Notes under the pieces: generated by a model
What the model was told of the DNA's origin: nothing
The model's input: only the letters and a program-made list of their open reading frames with translations
Databases searched by the model: none
Shown: one piece after another, positions 8,604 to 19,850 of the stretch
How positions within the stretch are numbered: position 1 is the first letter of the stretch
How the letters are laid out: each line of letters starts with the position of its first letter
Assembly: GCF_040581485.1 (NCBI RefSeq)
Contig: NC_090128.1
Location: forward strand, 8,122,001-8,186,000
Direction of reading: 5' to 3'
Source of the DNA: Linepithema humile
Lineage: Eukaryota > Arthropoda > Insecta > Hymenoptera > Formicidae
Length of the DNA: 64,000 nt
Made by a program: the position numbers and the translations under genes

Positions 8604-9038
8604 CAGCGCTCGGAATTAGTTGCACATTTCGGGCCGATTCAAGGGACGACCTCCTGTTTCCCCACTACCGCCCGGCCGCTGGCGGTCGAGCCGCCGATAG
8701 CTCTGGCGCAGGAGCGTTTTATATAAGAAATAGATTCGGTTGTTGAGGCACCTCTCAAAAAATAGTAATATTGTCTTTGCTACACAAATAATGTTTATTT
8801 TCATTAATAATTAAATATATATATATTATATATTAATGAAAATAAACATTATTTATGTAATGAAGAAAATGTTACGATTTCCTGAGAGATGCCTAAACAA
8901 TCCAGCCTATTTCTAATATAAAACGCTCCTGAACCAGAGCTATCGGCGGCTCGGCCGCCAGCGGCCGGGCGGTAATGGGGGGACAGGAGGCGTCGTCTCC
9001 AGAATCGGTCCGAAATGTGCAACTAATTCCGAGCGCTG
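8604..9038. mobile_element. 435-bp palindromic hAT-like MITE inserted in the gypsy RT
   Basis: Termini are CAGCGCTCGGAATTAG and its reverse complement. The two arms, about 200 bp each, are near-complementary through to an AT-rich centre near 8820. It is flanked by a perfect 8-base target duplication GTTTATAT (8596-8603 and 9039-9046), which with the CAG ends indicates the hAT superfamily. It contains no transposase. The frames of 62 and 80 codons over its arms are not genes, except that the last part of the second belongs to the RT beyond 9038. Confidence 0.85.
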
Positions 9039-9046
9039 GTTTATAT

Positions 9047-9437
9047 GCATTATTTTTCTTTTTAACTAGGACAATGGGAGATGCGTATTCAAACTCGCTT
9101 GGCTGAATTATTCCTTTCTGTAAAAGTCTGTCCAATATCTTCCTTAATTCGTTTTATCAGCATAAGACAACCGACGTGATAAAAAATGGAATGGTTGATG
9201 TTCGCGTAAGTCAAGCTTAGCTCAAGTTGCATTTTAGTTTTAGGTTCTAACGGTCGGTCAATTTGTACATAAATAATCTTTTTAATTGCGATTGAATTTC
9301 CATAGGAATTTGCGGATTAATATTTAAACCATCAGCCAGCGTCTCATAGCTTGATTGATATTAATGTTCAAGATTTTTTGAATTTCCTGAGAGACAAGAC
9401 AATCTTTTTCTGAAACTATTACAAGTTTTAAATTAAA
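9047..9437 (-). pseudogene. Gypsy RT fingers and protease-RT linker
   Basis: On the minus strand the LLQKGIIQPSEFEYASPIVL motif, a classic gypsy RT fingers signature, is seen at about 9069-9130, running into KKKNNAYK just before the hAT-like insertion. Upstream, 9140-9437 is a degenerate linker with stops. Confidence 0.8.
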
Positions 9438-9701
9438 TTATTTCAAAGTATCACGACCCAAAACCATAGAACTCGTGGTTGTATTATTCGGTACTATGTA
9501 GAGAAATATATTTTTTTGAACAATATTGTGAAGTTTAATAGTAATGAAAATCTTTCCTAATATCTTAAACTCAGCCTTATTTATTCCATAAAATTTGTTA
9601 TTATTTTCAATCTCAAGTAAAATTTTGTTAGGGACAAATTTCTCTTTAATAAAGCTAATAGGACTACCCGTATCTAGCAAAGTATCTATCTGAAAACTAA
9701 G

Positions 9702-9772
<71 letters not shown>

Positions 9773-9839
9773 GCGCTCTTATCTGTACGACGGCACATCG
9801 ACGGATTTCCTCTTCGCACTTTGGGGATGATTTCTCCAC
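9438..9839 (-). pseudogene. Gypsy aspartic protease with polyasparagine tract
   Basis: A minus-strand frame of 133 codons. Residues 24-46 are 23 consecutive asparagines encoded by the ATT/AAT microsatellite. The protease follows with LLDTGSPISFI (Asp codon at 9672-9674), a central IKLH/IFLYIVP strand region and the VLGRD motif near the C-terminus, matching retropepsins. The protease itself is intact over its core. The frame is open from the microsatellite, but upstream linkage to the nucleocapsid is broken. Confidence 0.85.
9702..9772. repeat. (ATT)n microsatellite
   Basis: About 23 perfect ATT units; on the minus strand they are in frame with the protease and read as Asn. Confidence 0.97.
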
Positions 9840-9884
9840 GTTGTTGACGGGCTCCGTTTCTGTATTCTTTTTTTTAATGTTTGC

Positions 9885-10328
9885 TGCAATTATTCATGTC
9901 CGGTTTCCCCACACTGAAAACAGGTACCTGGATCTCTTTTAGGCTTCTTGCAGTTTCGTGAGAGATGTCCTTTGGTGTTACAGTTGTAATATTTTACCAC
10001 TCGTGCAGTCTTCACCTTGAGTTTGTTTTGGCTGTAATTTCGTTTCCTTATTTTCCGTTTTCATGTTTGCGTCTTGGCCAGAACGATATTTTGCCGATAT
10101 TTATCCGACTAAATGGAGATTTTTTTCAAACGTATTTAACAACGCAGAAGTTGTCTCAAAACGTTGCATACGAGCTTGATTTTTAAGATGCAAATCAATA
10201 ATGCCATCTATGATATGATCAATCATCTCCCCTTCGTCAACTGTAACGGTCACCTCGGTTACCCATAATAATTTTGTCATGGTAGTAATCGCTAAAAGTT
10301 TCGTTATTGCGCCATTTCCGTTCTTCAA
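9885..10328 (-). pseudogene. Gypsy gag nucleocapsid part
   Basis: On the minus strand, CYNCNTKGHLSRNC (about 9950-9990) and CFQCGETGH (about 9890-9920) are two CCHC knuckles of gag nucleocapsid. The preceding C-terminal capsid stretch (10101-10328) holds MIDHIIDGIIDLHLKNQARMQ. Stops separate the parts. Confidence 0.75.
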
Positions 10329-10766
10329 ATTTTTTTCTTAAAGCAAGTTTACTGGGCCTGTGATCAAACATTGCCTTTATCTCAGCCAGTAACTGATCCA
10401 GATTCATTGTTATGTATTCGGGTTTCGAATGAAACCAGCGTAGCGCTTTACTCTTGAGCTTCGTGGAAATCAAAATTTTGGCCGAATTGTTATCCAAATC
10501 GTATGTAGCTATAACCAATTCGACTTGCTTCTTCCATTTTCCAAAAGTATTTTCGGATCCGTTGAAATCATTTATCAAATCTCCCAATGATCTGACGCTT
10601 GACCTTGACTGTGAGTTGTTCAACACATCGGACGGCGTTTGTCTCAGTAATTCGGCCTCATGATGTGCTAGTTGTAACTCGCGCTCTAAGATGTCTGCTC
10701 TAAGATTTCTCTTCTTAGGAATTCCATTTCCCTTCTCATTTGTTCGGGATCGGCGTTCGTTGACAT
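10237..10766 (-). pseudogene. Gypsy gag capsid region
   Basis: The probable start codon is at 10764-10766 on the minus strand, giving M-S-T-N-A-D-P-E followed by a charged coiled-coil-like helix. A frameshift near 10690 breaks it. The following 129-codon frame has FNGSENTFGKWKKQVELV, LISTKLKSKALRWF and a DYYHDKI segment, which is the Retrotrans_gag type capsid fold. It shifts again near 10240. Confidence 0.8.
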
Positions 10767-10873
10767 TCGGCTACTGTACTTCGTTTACCAATACTGTCGC
10801 TTCCCGTCGTTTCGTTTTCGGTTAGCGCCATCTTCCATGACCCCACAGAATCGAAATCGTATAACCGCTTTAA

Positions 10874-11032
10874 GGCCGGTATTCATAGTCCGTTCTTATA
10901 TTCAAGATCGTCTTAAGCACGAACTTATATTCGCTCTCTTCGTCAGACACAATCTATGTGTGACGAAGAGAGCGATCGTAAGTCCGTGCTTAAGACGATT
11001 TTGAATATAAGAACGAACTATGAATACCGCCC
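10874..11032. mobile_element. 159-bp Harbinger-like foldback MITE
   Basis: Termini GGCCGGTATTCATAG and (inverse) GGGCGGTATTCATAG; the arms are complementary over almost 70 bp each. It is flanked by TAA on both sides (10871-10873 and 11033-11035), the 3-base TWA duplication of PIF/Harbinger elements. Confidence 0.75.
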
Positions 11033-11105
11033 TAAGAGTTCGGACTTCGTACTGGCGACCGACAAGCCTCGCTTACGCAATAATTCTTAAAATGCGATCA
11101 CTTTA

Positions 11106-11225
11106 GGTACGTTCCACTTGGCGATCGCAACGCTTGTGGAATCATTTTATCTTTGTTTTTCATCGAAAGTTAAAGAAAGATAGATAATGTTCGCGAGCGT
11201 TGCGATCACCAAGTGGAACTCAGCC
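11106..11225. mobile_element. 120-bp foldback element
   Basis: Arms GTTCCACTTGGCGATCGCAA and its inverse pair across a short AT-rich centre. Ends begin GG and end CC; the flanks TTA and TTT give an imperfect 3-base duplication, so a Harbinger-type MITE is likely but not proven. Confidence 0.65.
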
Positions 11226-11235
11226 TTTGAATGTT

Positions 11236-11675
11236 TCGTCGTTTGGCATTTTGTCAATGAGATTGAAGAACGTCTTCTTCAGCTTTCGTACGAGTTGACT
11301 CGAACTGCCTTCTATTAGCGATGTGTAACAAACACACACGCACACGTGTCCTTGTCCCCGCACACAGCGATATAACCGTATGCACACAGCGTCGTGTTCG
11401 TAAATGCACAGTGTCGAAATATTTTACGTCGTCACGCAGGATTCTTGTACTCGAAAGACGGATCTCTTGCACTTCCTTGTATCTTACACTTTCTTGTATC
11501 TTGCACTTCCTTGTATCTTACATTTTCTTATATCCCACTTCTGATTACTGTAAGGATTTTGCCGGGCAAGGGAAAGAAAGGAAGACCATGCTTCTCGTGA
11601 CGTGTCCTTTATTCTTCTCCATTTTTCTTTTCTCTTGATCCACGTAGTGGATCATGTATTACTCCGCGCTTTAGG
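11236..11675. other. Non-coding stretch with minisatellite, possible gypsy leader or LTR remnant
   Basis: Overlapping 105- and 68-codon plus frames and a 72-codon minus frame share the same DNA and show no family features. On the minus strand an AATAAA lies near 11607. It could be decayed leader or LTR of the minus-strand gypsy element but no terminal repeats are seen. Confidence 0.4.
11469..11535. repeat. 17-18-bp minisatellite
   Basis: Four diverged tandem units of the type CACTTCCTTGTATCTTA. Confidence 0.8.
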
Positions 11676-11710
11676 CGCGTGTGGCGCCGCATAGGCCCTT
11701 ACATATGTAT

Positions 11711-12757
11711 TGTTGCGCCCACGGACTAAGAAATAGAGGGACGGTGCACAAGCTGTACCGGGGGAGCACGTTTGCGGCGGGGGGGCCGCCATATTCGTTT
11801 AGTAATCACCACACATAGAACTCACTATTTGCGTATATGTGAGAAATGAAAGTCAGATCCTGCGCACAATAAACAAAATAGGAAATAAAAATAGAAATAA
11901 TTATTAAATATTAGAAATAAGAAATTGGAATTATTTATTTTAAAAATAAAAAGAATAGAAAAAATTAATGCATAAATTAAGAAATAAGAATTGGAACTAA
12001 TTAATATATTTTATTCTCTTGTTAGATGTAAAATAATTTCTCTTTTTAATATTAAATGTTTATTGCTATTTCTAATATTTTGTTTACTGTATGCAGAGCC
12101 TCAGAGTAATAAAAGTTAAAGTATTTTATAAAATTTATAATACAACAATAATAAAATCGCCTAATCTCTTTATGCTTGTCACTCGTTATGTCTAGTGGCA
12201 CCACTACACGAGTGTAACCATGTCACAGACACAGAATCTCTGCGTGAGAATCGCTACATCAATATGGCGGAAAGCAGTCCCCCCCGCACGCTTGAGTTAC
12301 CATCCCCTCTCGCCTAAACTAGGACTTTAGACTCAGTCCCTCTATTCCTTAGTCCGTGGTTGCGCTCCATTGAGTTCTGCGCCCAGACTTTTTTCACCGC
12401 CGATGCTGCGTGCAGTCAGCTAAGGGATCGATCGATAATATCAATCGGCCGTTCAACAGCTCTGAAAGCTGTTTCTTAAATAGACGAGATATTGTAAATA
12501 GTTTCTATGATATTGTTAGCCGCTGAGACGTCTCTATAACAGTTTGTAAACAAACTATGAGATGTCAGATTTTCGTGAGCTATCTGCTCGGGCGGACGTA
12601 TACGACAGCTCCGATCTTTCAATCTGTTTCTTGGTTATTCGTTGTATTCATTTGAGCTACCGTTCTTATTAAAGTGTTTTTTTTACTCTAATAAAGTGTT
12701 TTTTTTATTCCGCGAGTTCCGTTTGATGTGTTGATACCTCGTTCCGTGGGCGCAACA
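11711..12757. mobile_element. Possible solo LTR or TIR element carrying a nested hAT-like MITE
   Basis: The ends TGTTGCGCCCACGGA and TCCGTGGGCGCAACA form a perfect 15-bp inverted repeat with TG...CA termini. An inverted partial copy of its left part and left flank lies at 13433-13562. No flanking target duplication is convincing, so LTR versus TIR identity is open. After removal of the nested MITE about 400 bp remain, including two AATAAAGTGTTTTTTTTA-like tandem units at 12667-12710. Confidence 0.4.
11720..12358. mobile_element. 639-bp hAT-like MITE nested in the LTR-like element
   Basis: Terminal inverted repeats of at least 23 bp (CACGGACTAAGAAATAGAGG and inverse, one mismatch). They are flanked by an 8-base near-perfect direct repeat GTTGCGCC/GTTGCGCT (11712-11719, 12359-12366). 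The interior is AT-rich with no transposase frame. Confidence 0.65.
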
Positions 12758-12764
12758 ATATATA

Positions 12765-13225
12765 CAGGGTGTCTGGCAATAATCGCCCCACCGGTCATAT
12801 ACAGGTAGAGGAGGTCAAATCGAGTAGAAAAGTCCTTTACCATTTTTTAATTTTCATAATAAGTACTGAGTAATTAACGAAAAAAGATCGGCGAATCCGC
12901 GCGAGTAAAGCGCGCGCGGTGAGAAGGACGTCCCACTGCTACGCGATCACTAGGACACAAGGATCTAGCGTTACGCGCCGCTCGTATGTTGCCATTGTCA
13001 TTTGTAGAGCGCTCCTCCCAACGCTTCATCGCGCGCCTAGTGATCGCATAGCAGTGGGATGTCCTTCTCGCTGCGCGCGCTTTACTTGCACGGATTTACC
13101 AATCTTTTTTCGTTAATTACTTAGTACATATTACAAAAATCAAAAAATGGTAAAGGACTTTTCTACTCGATTTGACCTCCTCTACCTGTATATGACCGGT
13201 GGGGCGATTATTGCCAGACACCCTG
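12765..13225. mobile_element. 461-bp foldback element with CAGGGTGTCTGG ends
   Basis: Each arm is about 200 bp and pairs almost throughout (for example CCCCACCGGTCATATACAGG at both ends). The flanks read TATATA on both sides, suggesting a TA-type target site. The GC-rich middle gives an unrelated 65-codon frame. Non-autonomous; superfamily not proven, Tc1/mariner-like by target site. Confidence 0.85.
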
Positions 13226-13414
13226 TATATACATAGAATATACAATATCTATATATGTATATACATAGAACGTACATAGAATGTCCTAATGTTTATTGGG
13301 TATATATAGTCATTTAATAAAATTCGAAAAATTTGTCTTAATTTATTGTTATTGTTGAGAAAAGATAAAAATTTTATTGAGAATAATATTAGAGAATAAT
13401 AGTCGTATAATATA

Positions 13415-14280
13415 CAGGGTGTCCCACCAAAAGTGGCGTTCAGAGCTGTTGAACGGCCGATCAATATTATCGATCGATCCCTCAGCTGACTGCACGCAGC
13501 ATCGGCGGTGAAAAAAGTCTGGGCGCAACAATATACATATATGTAAGGGCCTATGCGGCGCCACACCCCTTTTATCTTTTAAATTAAAAGAGATAGACCA
13601 TAACAAATATATATCAATATAAATGGTTCAAACTGAACTCTATTGTGAGCATAATAGTTGCTTACAAAAGCTATTCGTGTTAACGAACGGAGAGGTATGT
13701 ATAATTTTTTTTATAATAATGTGAATATTTTGATGTAAGAAAAATTGTAGCGCTGTTTGAAAAGAATACAACGATGTATGATTTAATATAAATATTTTAC
13801 ATATTATACGAGTTTTATCGGCTTGAAATATCGCGGGCGACGTTTACCTTTTCATTTTCTGCGATATGGCAAACTTCAATAATTAATTAATAATTAACAG
13901 TGCTACAACTTCAATTGACACGTCAATTTTTAACGTACGAGTCAGAAGTTAGCCATATCGCAGAGCCGAAAGTGAAAAGGTGGACGTTGCCCGCGATATT
14001 TTAAGCCGATAAAACTCGTAAAATATGTAAAATATTTATATGAAATCATACATTGTTGTATTCTTTTTAAACAGCGCTACAATTTTTCTTACATCAAAAT
14101 ATCCACATTATTATAAAAAAATTATACATACCTCTCCGTTCGTTAACACGAATAGCTTTTGTAAGCAACTATTATGCTCACAATAGAGTTCAGATTGAAC
14201 CATTTAATTTGATATATATTTGTTATGGTCTATCTCTTTTAATTTAAAAGATAAAAGGGGGTGGTTACTCTTGGTGGGAT
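13415..14280. mobile_element. Large palindromic element with CAGGGTGTCCCACC end and internal insertion
   Basis: The arms 13563-13877 and 13945-14265 are inverted copies over more than 300 bp (for example TTTTAAATTAAAAGAGATAG) around a 67-bp spacer. The left terminus (CAGGGTGTCCCACCAA, 13415) has its counterpart TTGGTGGGAT at 14271-14280. The left arm is interrupted at about 13433-13562 by a segment found in inverse at 11676-11719 plus 12385-12470. Confidence 0.8.
13433..13562 (-). repeat. Inverted partial copy of the 11.7-12.5 kb LTR-like sequence
   Basis: Reverse-complement identity includes GGCGCCGCATAGGCCCTTAC, TTGTTGCGCCCAGAC and the GATGCTGCGTGCAGTCAGCT segment. The copy here lacks 17 bases (around CTCCATTGAGTTCTGCG) and lacks the nested MITE, so it represents an older or separate insertion state. 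Confidence 0.75.
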
Positions 14281-14429
14281 TATAACATTTTTTGGATCTT
14301 CTTGTAATATTATTGACAGACATTTGTAAAATTTAAATCTGTATTTGCGGAGAAATATTCACTAAACATTGTTAAAAGAACCGCGACCATTCTCTGCTTT
14401 TGTTCATTTTGAATAGTCACTCGGGATGA

Positions 14430-14900
14430 AGCGATCACGTAGAACGCGTAAACAGTCAGCTGTGTAAATTCACCCTTTCAGACGGCTCGGAGATACATCA
14501 GTTGCAACTCGTTCGCAGTTACAGCACGCGGGTATAGTCGCTACTCTCCCAGATCTCTCGGTCGCGTAACGAACGAACGAACGAACGAACGGACGCCTCC
14601 TTCGAGCAAACGCGCGCTGATTCGCGAAATTTATTTGTCGAAAGTTTGCTCGTTAAAAGCGCGCGCGCGCGCGAACACACGGATACATGCGAGACACGCA
14701 TACGTATTCTGCAGGATTTCTTTGTATGTGGACACGACGGATAGCGTACTTTACGCGCGTTGGCCTCGTCTCTTTCTTTTTTTTTTTTACCGCTAGTTCC
14801 AACAACGCGCTGCAAACGTATCTGTCGGAGAGATAAGCGCCGTGCGAAGGTTTCCGCGATTCACGCTCCTTTCTTTTGCATCCTTTTAGCACGAGTATCT
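14430..14900. promoter_or_regulatory. CpG-rich block with initiator-like motif and simple repeats
   Basis: Sharp rise in CpG content. An ACATCAGTTG string near 14497 matches an insect initiator, without a clear TATA or downstream element. (GAAC)n at 14568-14591 and (CG)n at 14659-14673. Frames of 98 and 79 codons on the minus strand look compositional. A transcription start is possible, not shown. Confidence 0.25.
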
Positions 14901-17786
14901 CTGCTTGTTTCTACAGTCTTTTAATCCTTAATTGGACAGTGACTCTTTTGAAGGCATAAACACTTTGTGCCTGATATTCTATAATTCATAATCAATTTAT
15001 TTATGAATTTGTATAGTTATTATAAAACTTAAAAAAATTATAAAATAGTCTTTTTTAATAACTTTTTTAATATCTTGTAATTTTATTTTTATTAACATTT
15101 GGATATTGTAGCGCAAAGAAAAGCAAATTTTTAAAAAAATTCTTATTAAAATATTATTTATTGAAATATATTTTAGTTTATATTAATGTTTAATAAAATG
15201 GAATAGATTATAAGAGTTTTTAAAAATATTTTTTATTTGTTAAAATATTAAAGTTGTAATGTTCAGATTTTGTCAAATTAAAAATTAAATGTTGTATTTT
15301 TGTAATTTTTTTAGCACTGTGTGAATAATACATATATTATTATGATATTTACATGTTTATATATTAATAGTGAAAAGTATTTTGCTTTATATGTGTTTAC
15401 TTCTGTACCATTATTTAAATCAGGTATGTGTTTTGACGAATAATAGTGTTTACTTGCAATAATATATAAAAAGGTTGTTTCTTGAGTGACATATTTCATT
15501 TTATATTTGAAGAATATTTTACATTTTTATATTTTATATTGAGAAATACTTACATTTTTTATTTGGGAGATATTACGCATTAAAAATTTGTAAATATTTT
15601 TAGATTTAATGTTTTAGATTTTTAAAACTATATAAAATGAAATACATTATACTTTTATCTTAAATATTATATTTTCTGTCATATAAATGAATATGTGACT
15701 TTCATTTTTACAAAAAAAATATTGCAATGAGATATATAGAGCTGAAGGAGGAAAGCGACAATAACTACTGAACAAAGAAACTGACAGTAGTTAGTTGACA
15801 ATGAATAGTAAGTTGATTTTGGTGCGTGCGGCTCATGAAGAGAAAAGGGAAAAGTTTCTTTCAGTCGCTTCGGAGTTTTTAATTTTTTCGAGATTAAACA
15901 TAATTATTTCCGTCGCGCTTCTTTCTCCAGCCGTGCGACTCCGCATGTAATTAGCAAATGGAAACTAATTCACAACGCTTCCTTGAAAGAGAACCCTTCC
16001 TTCCTGTCGTTTGTTTCTATTTCTTTCTGCCCGCGACGTTCTTGCATTTTTACTTATTTGTCCAAAGTATGATTTACTTGGAACTGTAATTAGCGAAATC
16101 TCCATACAGTCCTGTCGAGATTAATACAGCTGTGCGAAAGAAACTTTTTCTTTTTCGTTCATGATGGAAATTAAGAAATGTGACAAACCTTTGACGATTA
16201 GATAGATAAGTGAGTATCTTTTATGAGTATATTTTATCGTAGACTACACGAGAGTCAATGTAAGGATCACTCTGATATAACTCGATATAAATAAAGCTCT
16301 AACATATTAGCTCTAGTGTTCTATTCTATCTATTTAAACATTCAAGTATAGTATGCAATTTCAAAGTTTTGTCCAAAAATTATAAAAAAATTGTTATAAA
16401 AAGTTAATCAGATTTAAATATTTCTATACATTATTTTGTTTCTTTAAATATCAAAGATACGTGTTATATTATTGTGCTGTCAAACAATTCGCACACAAAA
16501 GAAATGATTACAGTGAGATTATAACACACAGCAATGTGAAAAGCTACACATATTGAAATTGATATATGCGTGATCACAAGATTGTGCTATGTAACAAAAT
16601 TGGGGGTCTCTATATACCGCGAATATGGTTTCCAATCTACTGCTATCGTCAATTTGCTAATTTGCATATGTATAGTTCTACTTGCTTCGTTTGCTTCCTT
16701 TTACAGATACTGTTCACAAGTTTTGAGAATATATCTAATTTGCTAGAGAACAGTAAATAAAATTTTTTCTAGTGTATATATTCTATTTTTTTTGCACTTT
16801 TTGCTGCAGTTTATGCGCAATTGTGCAATAATTATTTTTTAATTTAGAACAATTAATTTTAATAGAAAAGTGTTTTAATTTAGAAATCTCTCTCTCTAAT
16901 AATCGATAATTCTTTTTATTATTTTTGCTGAAGGATAATAGCGAAATGATTAATTATAGTCAAATAATGATTAATTATTTTGTTTCTCCAAATATTAAAT
17001 TATGTAACAAATATAGTGAATTATGTAATACCCAAAAATGAAATGAGATCATGATTGTATTCTATTTATTTGGAATATCATCGATTGCTATTTACGTATT
17101 TCATATTATTTAGCATTATTCGATCCTTGTGAACCGGGCAAAACGGATCATATGACAAAGATTATATAAATTATATATTGTAATAAACAATAAACACAAC
17201 AATTGCGTTTACATTTCCAAACGCATCGTGAATTTTGACAATAGGCAATTTGCATTTCTATTAATATTATTTATTCGATTCGTATCCTTTGAAAAAGAAG
17301 CGAGTGAAAGCTCAGGTGGCTAAAGGTGATCTAAGAGGAGCGAAAAAGGGAGAAAGGAAAGAGAAAGAGAGCGGTTGCCTCGTTGTCTGAGCAATAATAT
17401 TATCGCTCACCGTTATTGAAAATCGTTTCTATTTTACGATATCGAGACTAATAGCCGACTGCAGGTTCGAGGGACTTTCCAATCCTACGGCGAGTACACC
17501 GTGCTTTTACGAAAATTACTCTCATTTAGACGGGCCGAGTACTTTTTAACGCTTCGCGTGTAATACTTTTAGCATTTTCTCTTATCCCTTCATTGCTTGT
17601 TTCCTGTTTCTATGTTATTTCAAAATCATTGAATACTGCTCTCTCTTCGTGTCGCGTAAAATGTTCGCGAGATAATAAAACCGACGAAAAGATCGAAGTT
17701 GCAGAAGTTTGAATTTTTACATAAAAATATATAGAATGTTTCGTCATGTGTAGCAATCGTACGAGTAGAGAATAACCAACAATTTT

Positions 17787-17788
<2 letters not shown>
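14901..17788. other. AT-rich non-coding stretch
   Basis: Nearly 3 kb of AT-rich DNA with only chance frames (62-64 codons, no domains). A moderately GC-richer patch sits near 15800-16150 and a purine-rich patch near 17330-17370. No repeat pairs recognised. Confidence 0.6.

Positions 17789-17836
<48 letters not shown>
17789..17836. repeat. (TA)n microsatellite
   Basis: About 23 TA units with one TG interruption. Confidence 0.95.
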
Positions 17837-17838
<2 letters not shown>

Positions 17839-17866
17839 ATTTGATCTGATATTTATTCGATGTATC

Positions 17867-17942
17867 AGGTAACCAAAAAAATCCATGCGGTTTTTATATT
17901 AAACTTTATATAAAAAAACCGCACAAATTGTTTCGGTTACCT
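17867..17942. mobile_element. 76-bp hairpin element
   Basis: AGGTAACC at the left and GGTTACCT at the right, with inner arms TGCGGTTTTTATAT and ATATAAAAAAACCGCA. It resembles a very short MITE; the target duplication is unclear. Confidence 0.6.
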
Positions 17943-19850
17943 TATACTCATCGCTATATTTTATTCTATCCATTAAAAGATTTATGACTTTTAAAAGAGT
18001 GATTTATACACGCTGTGAAGAGAGAAATTTCAATAGTGTGGTGTTTCGCTAAGTAAGTTGCATCAACGTGCGCGCATGTACGTGACACGTCAATGGACAT
18101 CTTTTAATTCTCCTCGTTGTGTTCTACGTGACAAACTGTTCAGTACCTGAAGGGTTAATCGCGAGACGACTGTTAGGGCTGACATTCTCGTGAATAAAGT
18201 ACGAGGTCGGTGACGAGCTTAGCGTGAAGTGATTTCGGACGCGGATGATGCTGGGGATAGCTAGACGACGCATACCTGCAGTTAAATCCACCTGGCATCC
18301 CTCCGCTGACTAGGGGTGGCAAGCGGGAGTTGCAACACGGTCTTCTGGGGTCGGGACAACGGGTAACCGGGACGTCGTGACGCACGTAACGCACGTCTGC
18401 CGGCGGCTCCGATGCAACGCGACGACGTAACGCGGAAAGCCGGATGGCCGTGGCGGAATGCTAACGCCCGCATTAATACAAACTAGACAGCAGGACGTAA
18501 TTAGCGGCGCAGCCTGGCCGCGTCGCGTTATTCTAATGCGCTCGCCAGTTGCTACACGTCCGCAGACGGACGACGCGACCCGTTCACTTTCGGCACCCCG
18601 CGAATGAGGGTCGTGCGGTGGCAAATTTCATAACGATAAGAGAAATGATTCGCAAAGTAAAAATTATTAATTACAAATTTTTTTCAAGAAGAGAATATTG
18701 CAAAAAAAATTTTGTGCAAACAAATATATTTTGATAAAAGTACGCGTTGACAAAGTTTTTCAAAATTTTTGATCTTAATTTTAATATGTAGCATAACTAG
18801 ATAACTGCAGATTAAAATAATGGTGCACAGTATTATATTTATATTTTGAATTATTTTCTGTAATACAATAATTTATTTATTTTTACAACAAATTGCACAT
18901 TACTGATACATAAATATATTATAATAACATATAGTCGTAGACATTTACATTTGTTACAATTTTTTGCTTAAAAATTTTAGTTTGTTTTAGTAAAATATTA
19001 TGTTGATTGAATCTATTTAAATCTACAGTTTAATGGAAATATTTAGAAAAAAATAGATTAATCAAATTTATATTAATAATCTTTCAGCACTTTCTCACAG
19101 ACTCTAAATAAACTTTCTTAATGATTCTTATCAAAAATTACTTCTGCGAGCATTTTAACATCGACTGACTCCGACTCAGTAGCTACATAAACTTATTAAC
19201 TCTCAAGTCTCTCGCGTTCTACGAACTGTAAAATTCAATTTTTTGGGGAGGCCACGGAAGCGAAATAAACGCGCTGCAATTCGCGGATGACGGACGTAAA
19301 GCGAACGAAAGTCGCCGAGATTCAACCGGAACAAAGTTCTGATTGCGACATGGTGACGAATCGGGTCAGTCATGAGAAATACACGTTTTACAACCGGACT
19401 TCTGTTGACGACAAGTCGGCGACAATCCGTGCCGCGATTCACTGTAAAAACTTCTCCCTCGTCGGCGAAGAACTACTCGGGTTACATTTCTCGCGGCGAA
19501 TGACGTTACTTCGACGGGACGGCGAGAATTTTTTTCCGACAAGGAAGATGATGTCGCGTTTTACGACGTCGGTTTTTTTGACTTCTTGCGTGATTTTCGT
19601 CGACAGAAACGGTCTGCCCAATATTCGGTGAATGCGAAGTTCTGATTTTCTACGCGACGTATCTTTCATGCGAATCCTGCCGATCGGAACCGATCGCTTG
19701 CGGTTGTTACATTTTATTTTTCCTGTCACTGGAATAACTTTAAAAATTTGTGAAAAGATACGATTCGATCTGAGTTTATGACCGATATACGTCAAAAATA
19801 TTTTTGGAACTCAAATAATAGTTTAAAGCGCAAATACATAAAAACATATA
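17943..19850. other. Non-coding stretch with two CpG-rich blocks
   Basis: CpG-rich blocks at about 18170-18610 and 19200-19700 carry overlapping frames on both strands (61-118 codons) with Arg/Ser-rich, domain-free translations, so I do not call genes. The DNA between them (18650-19190) is AT-rich and featureless. Confidence 0.55.

Larger units (their letters stand above)
7077..10766 (-). mobile_element. Degenerate Ty3/gypsy LTR retrotransposon, minus strand
   Basis: Read on the minus strand the order is gag, CCHC knuckle, aspartic protease, reverse transcriptase, RNase H, then the integrase zinc-binding domain, which is the Ty3/gypsy (Metaviridae-type) order. Frames are broken by stops and indels and by a 435-bp palindromic insertion in the RT. 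The integrase is cut off near 7077 just after the start of its core domain. No LTR pair was identified; the 5' side (above 10766) is occupied by two foldback elements and a possible leader. Confidence 0.88.

Noticed and set aside
8616..8804. 62-codon minus frame
   Set aside because: Lies wholly in the left arm of the hAT-like palindrome.
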